Shown here piece after piece: positions 7,081 to 15,424 of a stretch of DNA of 64,000 nt. The notes under the pieces were generated by a model. That model saw nothing but the letters and a program-made list of their open reading frames with translations. It searched no databases and was not told the DNA's origin. How positions within the stretch are numbered: the first letter of the stretch is position 1; each line of letters starts with the position of its first letter. The stretch is from assembly GCF_001426345.1 (NCBI RefSeq), contig NZ_LMEM01000013.1, positions 62,001 to 126,000 on the forward strand. Direction: 5' to 3'. Source of the DNA: Devosia sp. Root436. Its GTDB lineage: Bacteria > Pseudomonadota > Alphaproteobacteria > Rhizobiales > Devosiaceae. Both the position numbers and the translations under genes were made by a program.

Positions 7081-9486
7081 ATGAACAAGATCGCGCAAAT
7101 CTTCCAGTCACTCGACTACGGCCCGGCCCCCGAAGGCCCCGATCAGGCCAATGCCTGGCTCGACAGCCATGGCCGCAAGTTCGGCCATTTCATCGACGGC
7201 AAATGGACCAAGCCCGGCAAGACCTTTGCCAGCGACAACCCCGCCACCAGCCAGAAACTGGCCGACATCACCGATGGTACCGCCGAGGATGTCGACAAGG
7301 CCGTCAAGGCCGCCAGTACCGCCTTCAAGTCGTGGTCGGCTTTGTCGGGCTACGAGCGCGGCAAATATCTCTATGCCATCGCCCGCGCCATCCAGAAGCA
7401 GTCCCGCCTCTTCGCCGTGCTCGAAACCATGGACAATGGCAAGCCGATCCGCGAAAGCCGCGACGTCGATATCCCGCTGGTCGCCCGCCATTTCTACCAC
7501 CACGCCGGCTGGGCTACCCATCTGAGCCGTGAATTCCCCGATGCCGTCCCCTATGGCGTCTGCGGCCAGATCATTCCGTGGAATTTCCCGCTGCTGATGC
7601 TGGCCTGGAAGATCGCCCCGGCCCTCGCCGCCGGCAATACGGTCGTGCTCAAGCCCGCCGAATTCACCTCGCTGACGGCGCTGCTTTTCGCCGAGATTTG
7701 CGAACGCACCGGCCTGCCCAAGGGGGTCGTGAATATCGTCACCGGGGAAGGCGATACCGGCGCCGCCATCGTCAATCATCCCGATATCGACAAGATCGCC
7801 TTCACCGGCTCGACCGAAGTGGGCAAGATCATCCGCCAGGCCACGGCCGGCTCCGGCAAGGGCCTTTCGCTCGAATTGGGCGGCAAGAGCCCCTATATCG
7901 TCTTTGAGGATGCCGATATCGACAGCGCCATCGAAGGCCTGGTCGATGCCATCTGGTTCAACCAGGGCCAGGTCTGCTGTGCCGGCTCCCGCCTGCTCGT
8001 GCAGGAAAGCATTGAGGAGCGCTTCATCGCCAAGCTGAAGAAGCGCATGTCCACCCTCCGCGTCGGCGACCCCCTCGACAAGTCCGTCGATATCGGCGCC
8101 CTCGTCGCCCCCATCCAGGTCGAGCGCATCAAGGACCTGATGCAGCGCGGCACCAAGGAAGGCGCCATCATCTACGAACCCGATGGCGATCTGCCCAACG
8201 GCACCTGCTTCCTCAAGCCCGTCCTCGTCACTAATGTCTCGCCCGCCAATACGCTGGTAGCCGAGGAAATCTTCGGGCCCGTGCTGGTCGCCATGAGCTT
8301 CCGCACCCCCGAGGAGGCGGTGGCCCTCGCCAACAACACCAAATATGGCCTCGCCGCCACCATCTGGAGCGAGAACATCAATCTTGCCCTCGACATCGCG
8401 CCGAAGATCAAGGCCGGCGTGGTCTGGATCAACGGCACCAACAATTTCGACGCCGCCGTCGGCTTCGGCGGTTACAAGGAGAGCGGCTTCGGCCGCGAGG
8501 GTGGCCGCGAAGGCATGGGCGCCTATCTCAAGCCGGCTTGGGAAAAAGGACTTAAAACAGCTCCGGTTGTTAAGAGTAGCCCTCATGGTGAGGCGGGAGC
8601 GTCAGCGACCCTCGAACCACGAGGGCGTGGCACGAACCCCCTCGACACCCCCCATCTCGACCAGACTGCCAAGATGTATATCGGCGGCAAGCAGGCCCGC
8701 CCCGACAGCGGCTATTCCCGCCCCGTGCTCGACCCGTCAGGCAAGCTGGTTGGCGAAGTGGGCGACGGTAACCGCAAGGATATCCGCAACGCCGTCGAAG
8801 CCGCCCGTATTGCGCTCTCCTGGTCCACGTCAGCGGCCCATACCCGCGCACAAATCCTCTATTTCCTCGCCGAAAACCTCGACTACCGCCGCGACGAATT
8901 CGCCGCCCGCCTCAAGGCGCAGACCGGCGAGGACGGCGCCGAGGAAGTCGCGCTATCGGTCGAACGCCTCTTCGCCTTCGCCGGCTGGGCCGACAAATAC
9001 GATGGCGCGGTCCACAATCCGCCCTTGCGCGCCGTGGCCGCCGCCATGGTCGAGCCGCTCGGCGTCCTCGGCATCGTCGCCCCCCAGTCGCGCCCGCTGC
9101 TCGGCGCCATCGCCCTGCTCGCCCCGGCTCTGGCCATGGGCAATACCACCGTGCTGGTCCCCTCCGAGCGTTCGCCCCTCAGCGTCACCGACCTCTATCA
9201 GGTCCTCGAAACCTCCGATGTCCCCTCCGGCGTCGTCAACATCGTCACCGGCGACAGCGTCACCCTGGCCAAGACCCTGGCCGAACATGACGGCATCGAC
9301 GCCCTCTGGTTCGCCGGCAGCGCCGAAGCCTCCGCCATGGTCGAAAAGGCCTCGATCACCAATCTCAAGCAGACATGGACGACGCGCGGTCTCGCTTACG
9401 ACCTCGCCGACCGCCGCTTTGAAGGCGACTACTTCCTCGGCAAAGCCACGCAGGTCAAGAACGTCTGGATTCCATACGGGGCCTAA
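7081..9486 (+). CDS. Two-module aldehyde dehydrogenase in the nucleoside locus
   Basis: 801 residues. Residues about 1-490 form a complete NAD(P)-dependent aldehyde dehydrogenase: PWNFPLLM and FTGSTEVGK in the cofactor domain, E265 in LELGGKSP, catalytic C299 in NQGQVCCAG. Residues about 530-801 repeat the Rossmann half of the fold (VEPLGVLGIVAP, GVVNIVTGDS) but end before the catalytic half, so the second module has no active-site cysteine. AGGAGG precedes the ATG. Its place straight after deoC suggests it oxidises acetaldehyde from deoxyribose breakdown to acetate; this is inferred. The linker near residues 501-517 is encoded by a copy of a dispersed DNA repeat (8581-8630). Confidence 0.92.
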   Translation: MNKIAQIFQSLDYGPAPEGPDQANAWLDSHGRKFGHFIDGKWTKPGKTFASDNPATSQKLADITDGTAEDVDKAVKAASTAFKSWSALSGYERGKYLYAIARAIQKQSRLFAVLETMDNGKPIRESRDVDIPLVARHFYHHAGWATHLSREFPDAVPYGVCGQIIPWNFPLLMLAWKIAPALAAGNTVVLKPAEFTSLTALLFAEICERTGLPKGVVNIVTGEGDTGAAIVNHPDIDKIAFTGSTEVGKIIRQATAGSGKGLSLELGGKSPYIVFEDADIDSAIEGLVDAIWFNQGQVCCAGSRLLVQESIEERFIAKLKKRMSTLRVGDPLDKSVDIGALVAPIQVERIKDLMQRGTKEGAIIYEPDGDLPNGTCFLKPVLVTNVSPANTLVAEEIFGPVLVAMSFRTPEEAVALANNTKYGLAATIWSENINLALDIAPKIKAGVVWINGTNNFDAAVGFGGYKESGFGREGGREGMGAYLKPAWEKGLKTAPVVKSSPHGEAGASATLEPRGRGTNPLDTPHLDQTAKMYIGGKQARPDSGYSRPVLDPSGKLVGEVGDGNRKDIRNAVEAARIALSWSTSAAHTRAQILYFLAENLDYRRDEFAARLKAQTGEDGAEEVALSVERLFAFAGWADKYDGAVHNPPLRAVAAAMVEPLGVLGIVAPQSRPLLGAIALLAPALAMGNTTVLVPSERSPLSVTDLYQVLETSDVPSGVVNIVTGDSVTLAKTLAEHDGIDALWFAGSAEASAMVEKASITNLKQTWTTRGLAYDLADRRFEGDYFLGKATQVKNVWIPYGA
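8581..8630. repeat. Family D repeat lying in frame inside the aldehyde dehydrogenase gene
   Basis: A 50-bp stretch beginning CCTCATGGTGAGGCGGGAGC and ending CCACGAGGGCGTGG matches the intergenic 54575-54623 at nearly every position, with one base inserted in the middle and one or two substitutions. Here it is read as part of the linker between the two aldehyde dehydrogenase modules without breaking the frame. It contains the short palindromes CCTCATGGTGAGG and CCTCGAACCACGAGG. Confidence 0.8.
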
Positions 9487-9502
9487 AGCCTCAACCCACG
9501 CG

Positions 9503-9592
9503 GTGTCATCCCGGCGAAGGCCGGGATCCATCCTGAGATACTGCCATGATCACCAATCTCAGGATGGACCCCGGCCTTCGCCGGGGTGACAT
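9503..9592. repeat. Family C inverted-repeat pair (C1)
   Basis: Two arms of about 37 bp face each other around a short spacer. The left arm starts GTGTCATCCCGGCGAAGGCC and the right arm is its near-perfect reverse complement ending CGCCGGGGTGACAT. Each arm holds its own palindrome (CCGGCGAAGGCCGG type). A second full pair is at 60769-60898. The RNA could form a long hairpin between the aldehyde dehydrogenase and deoA genes. Confidence 0.8.
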
Positions 9593-9634
9593 GGTGGGTG
9601 TGGCGGTTCCCGGATAACAAATCGAAAGCCACCC

Positions 9635-10957
9635 ATGGTCTTCCTTCCCCAAGAAGTCATCCTCAACAAGCGCAACGGTGAAGTCCTCACTTCCGCCGAA
9701 ATCGCCGACTTCATCGCCGGCTTTGCCCAGGGCACCGTCTCGCACGCCCAGGCCGCCGCCTTCGCCATGGCGGTCTATTTCCAGGACATGACCATGCCCG
9801 AGCGTGTGGCGCTCACCCTGGCCATGCGCGACTCCGGCACCGTGCTCGACTGGTCCGAGCTCGATGGCCCGGTGGCCGACAAGCACTCCACCGGCGGCGT
9901 TGGCGACAATGTCAGCCTTATGCTTGCGCCGATCCTGGCCGCCATCGGCATCTATGTGCCGATGATATCCGGCCGCGGCCTCGGCCATACCGGCGGCACC
10001 CTCGACAAGTTCGATTCCATCCCCGGCTACACCACCAGCCCGGACAACGCCTTGTTCCGCAAGGTGGTGCGCGAAGCCGGCTGCGCCATTATCGGCCAGA
10101 CCGCCGACCTCGCCCCCGCCGACAAGACGCTCTACGCCATCCGCGATGTCACCGGCACGGTCGAATCCATCGCCCTCATCACCGCCTCGATTCTGTCCAA
10201 GAAACTCGCCGCCGGCCTCGGCGCGCTGGTGCTCGACGTCAAGACCGGTTCGGGCGCCTTCATGCCCACGCTGGAAAAGTCCCGCGCCCTGGCCGAAAGC
10301 CTGGTCGATGTTGCCAATGGCGCCGGCCTCAGGACCAGTGCCATCATCACCGATATGAATGAACCCCTGGCCAGCGCCGCCGGCAATGGTCTGGAAGTCC
10401 GCAACGCCGTCGATTTCCTCACCGGCACCCATCAGGATGCTCGCCTGCGCGAAGTCACGCTCGCCCTCTGTGCCGAAGCCGCGCGCATGACCGGCAAGGC
10501 GGCAACCGCCGATGCGGCGCTTGCCCTCGTGTCCGATGCCCTCGATAGCGGCCGCGCCGCCGAGCATTTCGCCCGCATGGTGACCGGCCTGGGCGGCCCC
10601 GCCGATTTCATCGCCAATATGGATCGCCACCTCGCCCCCGCGCCCATCGTCCGCGATGTCTTCGCCGCAGGGCAGGGGCCCATTGTCGATATCGACACGC
10701 GCGGCGTCGGCATGGCCGTTGTCGCCCTCGGCGGTGGCCGCACCATGCCATCGGACAGCATTGATCATCGCGTCGGCTTCGACCGCCTGGCCGCGCTGGG
10801 CACCAATGTCGGCAACGGCGCGCCCATCGCCCGCATCCATGCGCGCGATGAAGCCTCCGCCGCCGATGCTGAATCCCGCCTCAAATCCGCCTATCGCCTC
10901 GGCGACACCCCGCCGCGCCATCCCCTGATTGCCGCGCATATCCCGCCAACGGAGTAA
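9635..10957 (+). CDS. deoA: Thymidine phosphorylase
   Basis: 440 residues, the normal length. It converts thymidine and deoxyuridine to base and 2-deoxyribose-1-phosphate. The glycosyltransferase family signature is clear: VADKHSTGGVGDNVSL near residue 85 (phosphate loop), SGRGLGHTGGTLDK, and the C-terminal domain ending in PPRHPLIAAHIPP. The deoxyribose-1-phosphate product goes to DeoB and DeoC encoded on either side. The gene lies after a family C repeat, and the TAA at its end is three bases before the deoB start. Confidence 0.96.
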   Translation: MVFLPQEVILNKRNGEVLTSAEIADFIAGFAQGTVSHAQAAAFAMAVYFQDMTMPERVALTLAMRDSGTVLDWSELDGPVADKHSTGGVGDNVSLMLAPILAAIGIYVPMISGRGLGHTGGTLDKFDSIPGYTTSPDNALFRKVVREAGCAIIGQTADLAPADKTLYAIRDVTGTVESIALITASILSKKLAAGLGALVLDVKTGSGAFMPTLEKSRALAESLVDVANGAGLRTSAIITDMNEPLASAAGNGLEVRNAVDFLTGTHQDARLREVTLALCAEAARMTGKAATADAALALVSDALDSGRAAEHFARMVTGLGGPADFIANMDRHLAPAPIVRDVFAAGQGPIVDIDTRGVGMAVVALGGGRTMPSDSIDHRVGFDRLAALGTNVGNGAPIARIHARDEASAADAESRLKSAYRLGDTPPRHPLIAAHIPPTE

Positions 10958-10960
10958 GCC

Positions 10961-12178
10961 ATGCCTCGCGCCATTCTTTGCATTCTCGACAGCGTCGGCA
11001 TTGGCGGCGCGCCCGACGCCGATAGATATGGCGATACCGGCTCCAACACCTTCGGCCACATCGCCGAATGGGCCGCATCGGGCAAGGCCGACAAGGCGGG
11101 CCTGCGCTCCGGCCCGCTCAATGTCCCCAATATGGATGCCCTCGGCATCGGCGCCGCCATCGCACTCTCTACTGGCAAGCTGCCGCCCAATCTTTCCGCC
11201 ACGGCCAAGGGCGGCCGCTTCGGCGTCGGTCGCGAAGTCAGCAATGGCAAGGATACACCCTCGGGCCATTGGGAAATGGCCGGCGTGCCCGTGCCTTTCG
11301 ATTGGGGCTATTTCCCCCAGACCGAGCCGACCTTCCCACCCGACCTGATCGCCGAATTCATCAAGCGTGCCAAGCTCCCCGGCATCCTTGGCGACAAGCA
11401 CGCCTCGGGCACCACCATCATCGCCGAACTGGGCGAGGAGAGCATCCGCACCGGCAAGCCCATCTGCTACACCTCCATCGACTCGGTGTTCCAGATCGCC
11501 GGCCACGAGACCCATTTCGGCCTCGAACGCCTCTACGAGATTTGCCAGATCGCCTTCGAACTGACCGCCCCGCTGATGATCGGCCGCGTCATCGCTCGCC
11601 CCTTCATTGGCGAGGATGCTGCGAGTTTCAAGCGCACCGGCAATCGGCGGGACTTTGCCATTGCGCCGCCCGAGCCGACTTTGCTCGACCGCAACCAGCA
11701 GGCCGGCAATCAGGTCTATGCCATCGGCAAGATTTCCGACATCTATGCTGGCCATGGCGTCACCCACAAGATCAAGGGGACCGGCCTGGCCCAACTCTTC
11801 GACAAGACGCTCGACGCTATGGAAATGGCTGCCGACAACGCTTTCATCATGACCAATTTCGTCGATTTCGACAGTGAATACGGCCATCGCCGCGACGTGC
11901 CCGGCTATGCCGCGGCGCTCGAATATTTCGATTCCCGCCTGCCCGAATTGATCAGCAAGCTACGCCACGATGACCTGCTGGTCCTCAGCGCCGATCACGG
12001 CAACGATCCGACCTGGCAGGGCACCGACCATACCCGCGAACAGGTGCCGATCCTGCTCTTTTCCCCAAGCCTGGCGCAGGGGGAGATTGGCATTCGCACC
12101 ACCTTCGCCGATATTGGCGAAAGCATTGCCCGCTGGCTCGGCCTCGCGCCGGGCCGCCACGGCAAATCCTTCCTCTAG
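10961..12178 (+). CDS. deoB: Phosphopentomutase
   Basis: 405 residues. It interconverts (deoxy)ribose-1-phosphate and (deoxy)ribose-5-phosphate. Alkaline-phosphatase-superfamily metal ligands are visible: D9 in [28 protein letters not shown] in the second half and [18 protein letters not shown] near the C-terminus. Starts three bases after deoA, with GGAG overlapping the deoA stop as ribosome binding site. It links the phosphorylases (PunA, DeoA) to DeoC. Confidence 0.96.
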   Translation: MPRAILCILDSVGIGGAPDADRYGDTGSNTFGHIAEWAASGKADKAGLRSGPLNVPNMDALGIGAAIALSTGKLPPNLSATAKGGRFGVGREVSNGKDTPSGHWEMAGVPVPFDWGYFPQTEPTFPPDLIAEFIKRAKLPGILGDKHASGTTIIAELGEESIRTGKPICYTSIDSVFQIAGHETHFGLERLYEICQIAFELTAPLMIGRVIARPFIGEDAASFKRTGNRRDFAIAPPEPTLLDRNQQAGNQVYAIGKISDIYAGHGVTHKIKGTGLAQLFDKTLDAMEMAADNAFIMTNFVDFDSEYGHRRDVPGYAAALEYFDSRLPELISKLRHDDLLVLSADHGNDPTWQGTDHTREQVPILLFSPSLAQGEIGIRTTFADIGESIARWLGLAPGRHGKSFL

Positions 12179-12195
12179 CGCCAGCGGTGGTTTCC

Positions 12196-12837
12196 ATGAG
12201 CACAAGAACCGGCAATGTCACCGTCCTCGATCATCCCCTGATCCAGCACAAGCTGACCATCATGCGGAACAAGGAAACCTCCATAGCCGGCTTCCGCCGC
12301 CTGTTGCGCGAGATCGCCCATCTGATGTGCTACGAGGTGACGCGCGATCTCGAACTGGAGATGATCCCGATCGAGACCCCGATGGCGGCCATGGATTCCC
12401 CCGCCATCAAGGGCAAGAAGCTGGTCTTCGCCTCGATCCTGCGTGCCGGCAACGGCCTGCTCGATGGTATGCTCGATTTGGTGCCCGCCGCCCGCGTCGC
12501 CCATATCGGCCTCTATCGCGATCACGAAACGCTGGAGCCGGTCGAATATTACTTCAAGGCCCCAGCCGACCTGGCCAATCGGCTGATCATCGTCGTCGAT
12601 CCCATGCTGGCCACCGGCAATTCAGCCACGGCGGCCATTGAAAAACTCAAGGAACGCGGCGCCAACGATATCCGCTTCCTCTGCTTGCTGGCCGCCCCCG
12701 AAGGCATCAAGAACTTCACCGAAAGCCAGCCCGACGTCCCGGTCTTCACCGCCGCCATCGACAGCCACCTCAACGAAAAAGGCTATATCGTCCCCGGCCT
12801 GGGCGATGCGGGGGACAGGATGTACGGGACGAAGTAA
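12196..12837 (+). CDS. upp: Uracil phosphoribosyltransferase
   Basis: 213 residues, the standard length. It makes UMP from uracil and PRPP, recovering the base released by DeoA after cytidine deamination. The PRPP-binding loop is [12 protein letters not shown], and the C-terminal [17 protein letters not shown] is diagnostic of Upp. A GTG three codons upstream is in frame, but the ATG at 12196 gives the usual N-terminus ([20 protein letters not shown] follows). It closes the nucleoside locus; a family A repeat follows directly. Confidence 0.96.
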   Translation: MSTRTGNVTVLDHPLIQHKLTIMRNKETSIAGFRRLLREIAHLMCYEVTRDLELEMIPIETPMAAMDSPAIKGKKLVFASILRAGNGLLDGMLDLVPAARVAHIGLYRDHETLEPVEYYFKAPADLANRLIIVVDPMLATGNSATAAIEKLKERGANDIRFLCLLAAPEGIKNFTESQPDVPVFTAAIDSHLNEKGYIVPGLGDAGDRMYGTK

Positions 12838-12844
12838 TCTTTCT

Positions 12845-12994
12845 TCCCCCTCTCCCCTTGAGGGAGAGGGATAGAAAATCCTCGTTCAGAGGATTTTCTT
12901 GGGTGAGGGGTGCTGCGTTCTCCCATGCTTCAGGGCTCGTGGAAGCAACCCCTCATCCGCCCTTCGGGCACCTTCTCCCCCAAGGGGAGAGGGG
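12845..12994. repeat. Family A composite palindromic element (copy A3)
   Basis: A full copy between upp and the convergent HAD gene: outer palindrome CTCCCCTTGAGGGAGAGG, a central hairpin (12873-12899, 11-bp stem, loop GTTCA), then GGGTGAGGGGTGCTGCG, CCCATGCTTC and CTCGTGGAAGCAACC, the core CCTCATCCGCCCTTCGGGCA, and the closing palindrome CTTCTCCCCCAAGGGGAGAG. The hairpins could also end transcription from both sides. Confidence 0.85.
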
Positions 12995-13003
12995 GAAAGC
13001 GCC

Positions 13004-13624
13004 TCACTTCCCCTTCAGCGGCAGCCCCAGCGCGATCAGCTCTTTCCGCAGCATCGCCGGGTCCTTGAAGTGCACCCCGTGCATGCCGTATTTCCGCGCC
13101 GCCACGATATTGGGCTCGCTGTCGTCGACGAACACGCAATTGTCCGGAGCCAGGCTGTAGCGTTCGCAGAACACGCGATAGAGGCGCGGATCGGGCTTTA
13201 CCAGCCCTTCGAGACCCGACACGATCACCCCGTCGAATTTTTCGAGGAACGGCCAGTCGCCCAGGCAGCTCACCCACTTCTCCCAGGAGAAGTTGGTGAT
13301 GGCAAAGGTGGGAATATCCTGTGCGATCAGCTCGTCATGGATGTCGATCGTACCCTGGATGAAGTCGCCCAGCGTTTCCTTCCAGCGCAGGTCATAGGCC
13401 TGGATTTCGCGCCAGTATTTCGGGAAGCGCGTGATCAACTTGGCCACGCCCTCCGAATAGATTTCGCCGGCGTCGAATTCGAGGTTCCAGTCCAGCGTGC
13501 AGATATTCTGGTGGAACCACAGCGCATCCTCTTCGCTCTCGAAGAGCTTGCGGAACAGGTACATCGGGTTCCAGTCGACGAACACGCCGCCAAGGTCGAA
13601 CACGGGAACAAGCGTATCGTTCAT
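13004..13624 (-). CDS. HAD-superfamily hydrolase (YihX-like subclass IA)
   Basis: 206 residues. N-terminal motif I reads VFDLGGVFVDWNP; the first Asp is the nucleophile, and the second acidic residue of the usual DxD is Gly, as in YihX-type proteins. Motif II is ITNF (about 115), and the VFVDDSEPNIVAA motif near residue 170 supplies the acidic metal ligands. It is a likely cytoplasmic phosphatase or dehalogenase-like hydrolase of unknown substrate. In-frame ATGs at 13630 and further upstream exist; none has a strong ribosome binding site, and 13624 gives the best match to the family N-terminus. It converges on upp. Confidence 0.85.
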   Translation of the reverse strand: MNDTLVPVFDLGGVFVDWNPMYLFRKLFESEEDALWFHQNICTLDWNLEFDAGEIYSEGVAKLITRFPKYWREIQAYDLRWKETLGDFIQGTIDIHDELIAQDIPTFAITNFSWEKWVSCLGDWPFLEKFDGVIVSGLEGLVKPDPRLYRVFCERYSLAPDNCVFVDDSEPNIVAARKYGMHGVHFKDPAMLRKELIALGLPLKGK

Positions 13625-13692
13625 GAGCATACCGCCGCACAGGAGAGGATGCCGGCTTGTGGCATGGCCGGTAGGGCCGCGCAAGCCGCCGG

Positions 13693-14277
13693 CTAATTGA
13701 CGGTGATGCTGCCGCCGAACCGCGGCATCAGGAAGTTCTCGCGGTAGAGATTGATCGGCTGGTTGAGGACGAAGCCATAGAGCGGGGTATGGCTGTAGGT
13801 GCCCTCGGCAACGATGACGAATGTATCCTTGGCATCGTCGCGCGCGACGTTTCTCATGGCCACCGGCAGGGCGAAGGTGGATCCAGCCTCATGGGGCCCC
13901 GCGCTCAGCGCGTCGTTCGCATATTGCCAGGACCATTCGACGGTCGTCGTGCCGTCGGGCTGCACCCGCACCTGTGACACCACCTGGCGCAACGGGTCGG
14001 ACGGGTAGGGCGTCATGATCCCGCCGGCCGCCTGGAAATAGTCGGTCAGCGCCGCCGTGGTGATCGTGGTGTCCGAGCGGGCGACCAGGTCGCCCAGGGT
14101 GCCGGCCACCGACTGCACCCGGCGATCCATGGCAATTGCGGCGCTGGCCTCGACCGAGCCGATATAGACCAGCAACATGATCGGCAGGATCAGCGCGAAT
14201 TCCACTGCCGCCACGCCGTCTTCGCGCAGGCGCAACTGCCGCAGCCGGGCCAGCAATCGCTGCAATGCCGTTCTCAT
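13693..14277 (-). CDS. TadE/TadG-like pilus assembly pseudopilin
   Basis: 194 residues. Residues about 1-20 are basic, then EDGVAAVEFALILPIMLLVY is a single membrane segment typical of TadE-family minor pilins (G-x-x-x-V-E-F start). The rest is a periplasmic domain ending in FGGSITVN. It would be processed at the conserved Gly and act in Flp pilus assembly. The start overlaps the upstream gene's stop by ATGA, so the two are co-translated. An upstream open extension exists but runs inside the neighbouring gene. I cannot separate TadE, TadF and TadG here. Confidence 0.85.
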   Translation of the reverse strand: MRTALQRLLARLRQLRLREDGVAAVEFALILPIMLLVYIGSVEASAAIAMDRRVQSVAGTLGDLVARSDTTITTAALTDYFQAAGGIMTPYPSDPLRQVVSQVRVQPDGTTTVEWSWQYANDALSAGPHEAGSTFALPVAMRNVARDDAKDTFVIVAEGTYSHTPLYGFVLNQPINLYRENFLMPRFGGSITVN

Positions 14278-14855
14278 GTGAATGGCTCGTTGCGGAACAC
14301 GGTGGCCGCGCCCATCAGGCGCTTGCCGTCCGGCAGGTTCCCCATGCCCAGGCTCCCCAGCGGCAGAATCACCGGCCACTGGTAATAAACCTGCACGGCC
14401 ACGATGCTTGACCCCTGCCCGGGCGTGAAGGTCTCGGGCCGTGTCCAGTCGCTGCAGCCATCGTCGTCCTCGTCGCAGCTCCAGTTGACCGGCGGGGTCA
14501 TGCTCGCCGCATTGAAATTGTCGATCACCTGCACTTCGACATGCAGGCCATCGCAATTGGTGAACAGGCCGAAGAGCCGGTCGCATACATCCTGCTTGAA
14601 CTGGGCCGGCGTCATGCCCGCCTGCTGGGCCTGTCCGGTGCGGATCAGCCGGCTGACATCCTGCACGGCGCTGTCGAGGATTTGCCCCGACAGGAACACG
14701 ACCGAAGTCTCCAGGATAGCGCCGACGATCGAAAAGAACGGCACCGCGAGCAGGCCGAATTCCACCACGGTCACGCCCCGCTCGTCGCGCAGGAAACCGC
14801 GCTGCCGCCGGGGCAGCAGGGCTCGTCCGATCCGCGATGCAAGACGTCGGCTCAT
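14274..14855 (-). CDS. TadE-like pilus assembly pseudopilin
   Basis: 193 residues. After a basic segment, RDERGVTVVEFGLLAVPFFSIVG is the TadE-type membrane segment with the conserved Glu five residues after the processing Gly. The C-terminal part contains paired cysteines (DVCDRLFG...NCDGL and WSCDEDDDGCSDW) that could form disulfides in the periplasm. Start chosen at MSRRLASRIG; a longer open frame upstream lacks support. Followed by the second pseudopilin with a four-base overlap. Confidence 0.86.
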   Translation of the reverse strand: MSRRLASRIGRALLPRRQRGFLRDERGVTVVEFGLLAVPFFSIVGAILETSVVFLSGQILDSAVQDVSRLIRTGQAQQAGMTPAQFKQDVCDRLFGLFTNCDGLHVEVQVIDNFNAASMTPPVNWSCDEDDDGCSDWTRPETFTPGQGSSIVAVQVYYQWPVILPLGSLGMGNLPDGKRLMGAATVFRNEPFT

Positions 14856-14968
14856 GGTCCAGCCCGGTTTGCGCGATCCGGCAAACCTAGCCGTGCATGG
14901 ATAAAAGATGGTTAGGAGGAGCGCGTAGCGTCCCGGCAACTACCACCACGGTTAATAGGCCGTGAATC

Positions 14969-15424
14969 TCAGTTGGCGAGCTGCTGGACCAGTTGCGAGG
15001 AGGCGATGGCCTGGGACGAAAAGTTCGTGTCGTCGCCCATCATCACCACCGACTGGCAGATCGGCGCACAGGCCAGGCTCGTCCGGGCCTGCCCCTGGTA
15101 TACGGTCACCACGCCGGCCTGCATCTGCACCACCTCGATCAGCGTGTCGGCAATCGGATTGCCGGCACTGTCGAGCACGATCAGGTTGGTCTGCCCGAAG
15201 CTCTTGCCGGTGAGGATCAGCGTCTGCGGGTCCTGGATGGTCACGTCGGCAATGCCGGGATTGCCGATGATCACAGTGGCGGCGGCGGCATTGATGCGCA
15301 GGATGCGCGCCATGTTGACATTGACGTTGATCGGCGCGCCGTCGCTTGCCATGGCCGCTGCCGGGGCGAGGGCCGATGCCAGCGACAGGCTGAGTGCGAA
15401 GGCGGCGGCAAGCATGGGGCGCAT
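14969..15424 (-). CDS. Secretin N-domain protein (pilus assembly protein N-terminal domain)
   Basis: 151 residues with a signal peptide (MRPMLAAAFALSLSLASALAP cut to about 30 residues, ending AAAMA). The mature part, VNVNMARILRINAAAATVIIGNPGIADVTI followed by LILTGKSFGQTNLIVLD, is the domain found at the N-terminus of CpaC/RcpA secretins (compare VDLPAGAAEVIVSQPGVAAAI in the cpaC gene at 17854), here without the secretin channel. It may help position or cap the CpaC ring in the outer membrane. It is transcribed divergently from the flp pilin gene. Two cysteines near the end (LACAPICQS) could pair. Confidence 0.82.
   Translation of the reverse strand: MRPMLAAAFALSLSLASALAPAAAMASDGAPINVNVNMARILRINAAAATVIIGNPGIADVTIQDPQTLILTGKSFGQTNLIVLDSAGNPIADTLIEVVQMQAGVVTVYQGQARTSLACAPICQSVVMMGDDTNFSSQAIASSQLVQQLAN

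Noticed and set aside
9506-11887. A 793-codon open frame on the minus strand
   Set aside because: Covers deoA and deoB antisense and contains no recognisable domain.
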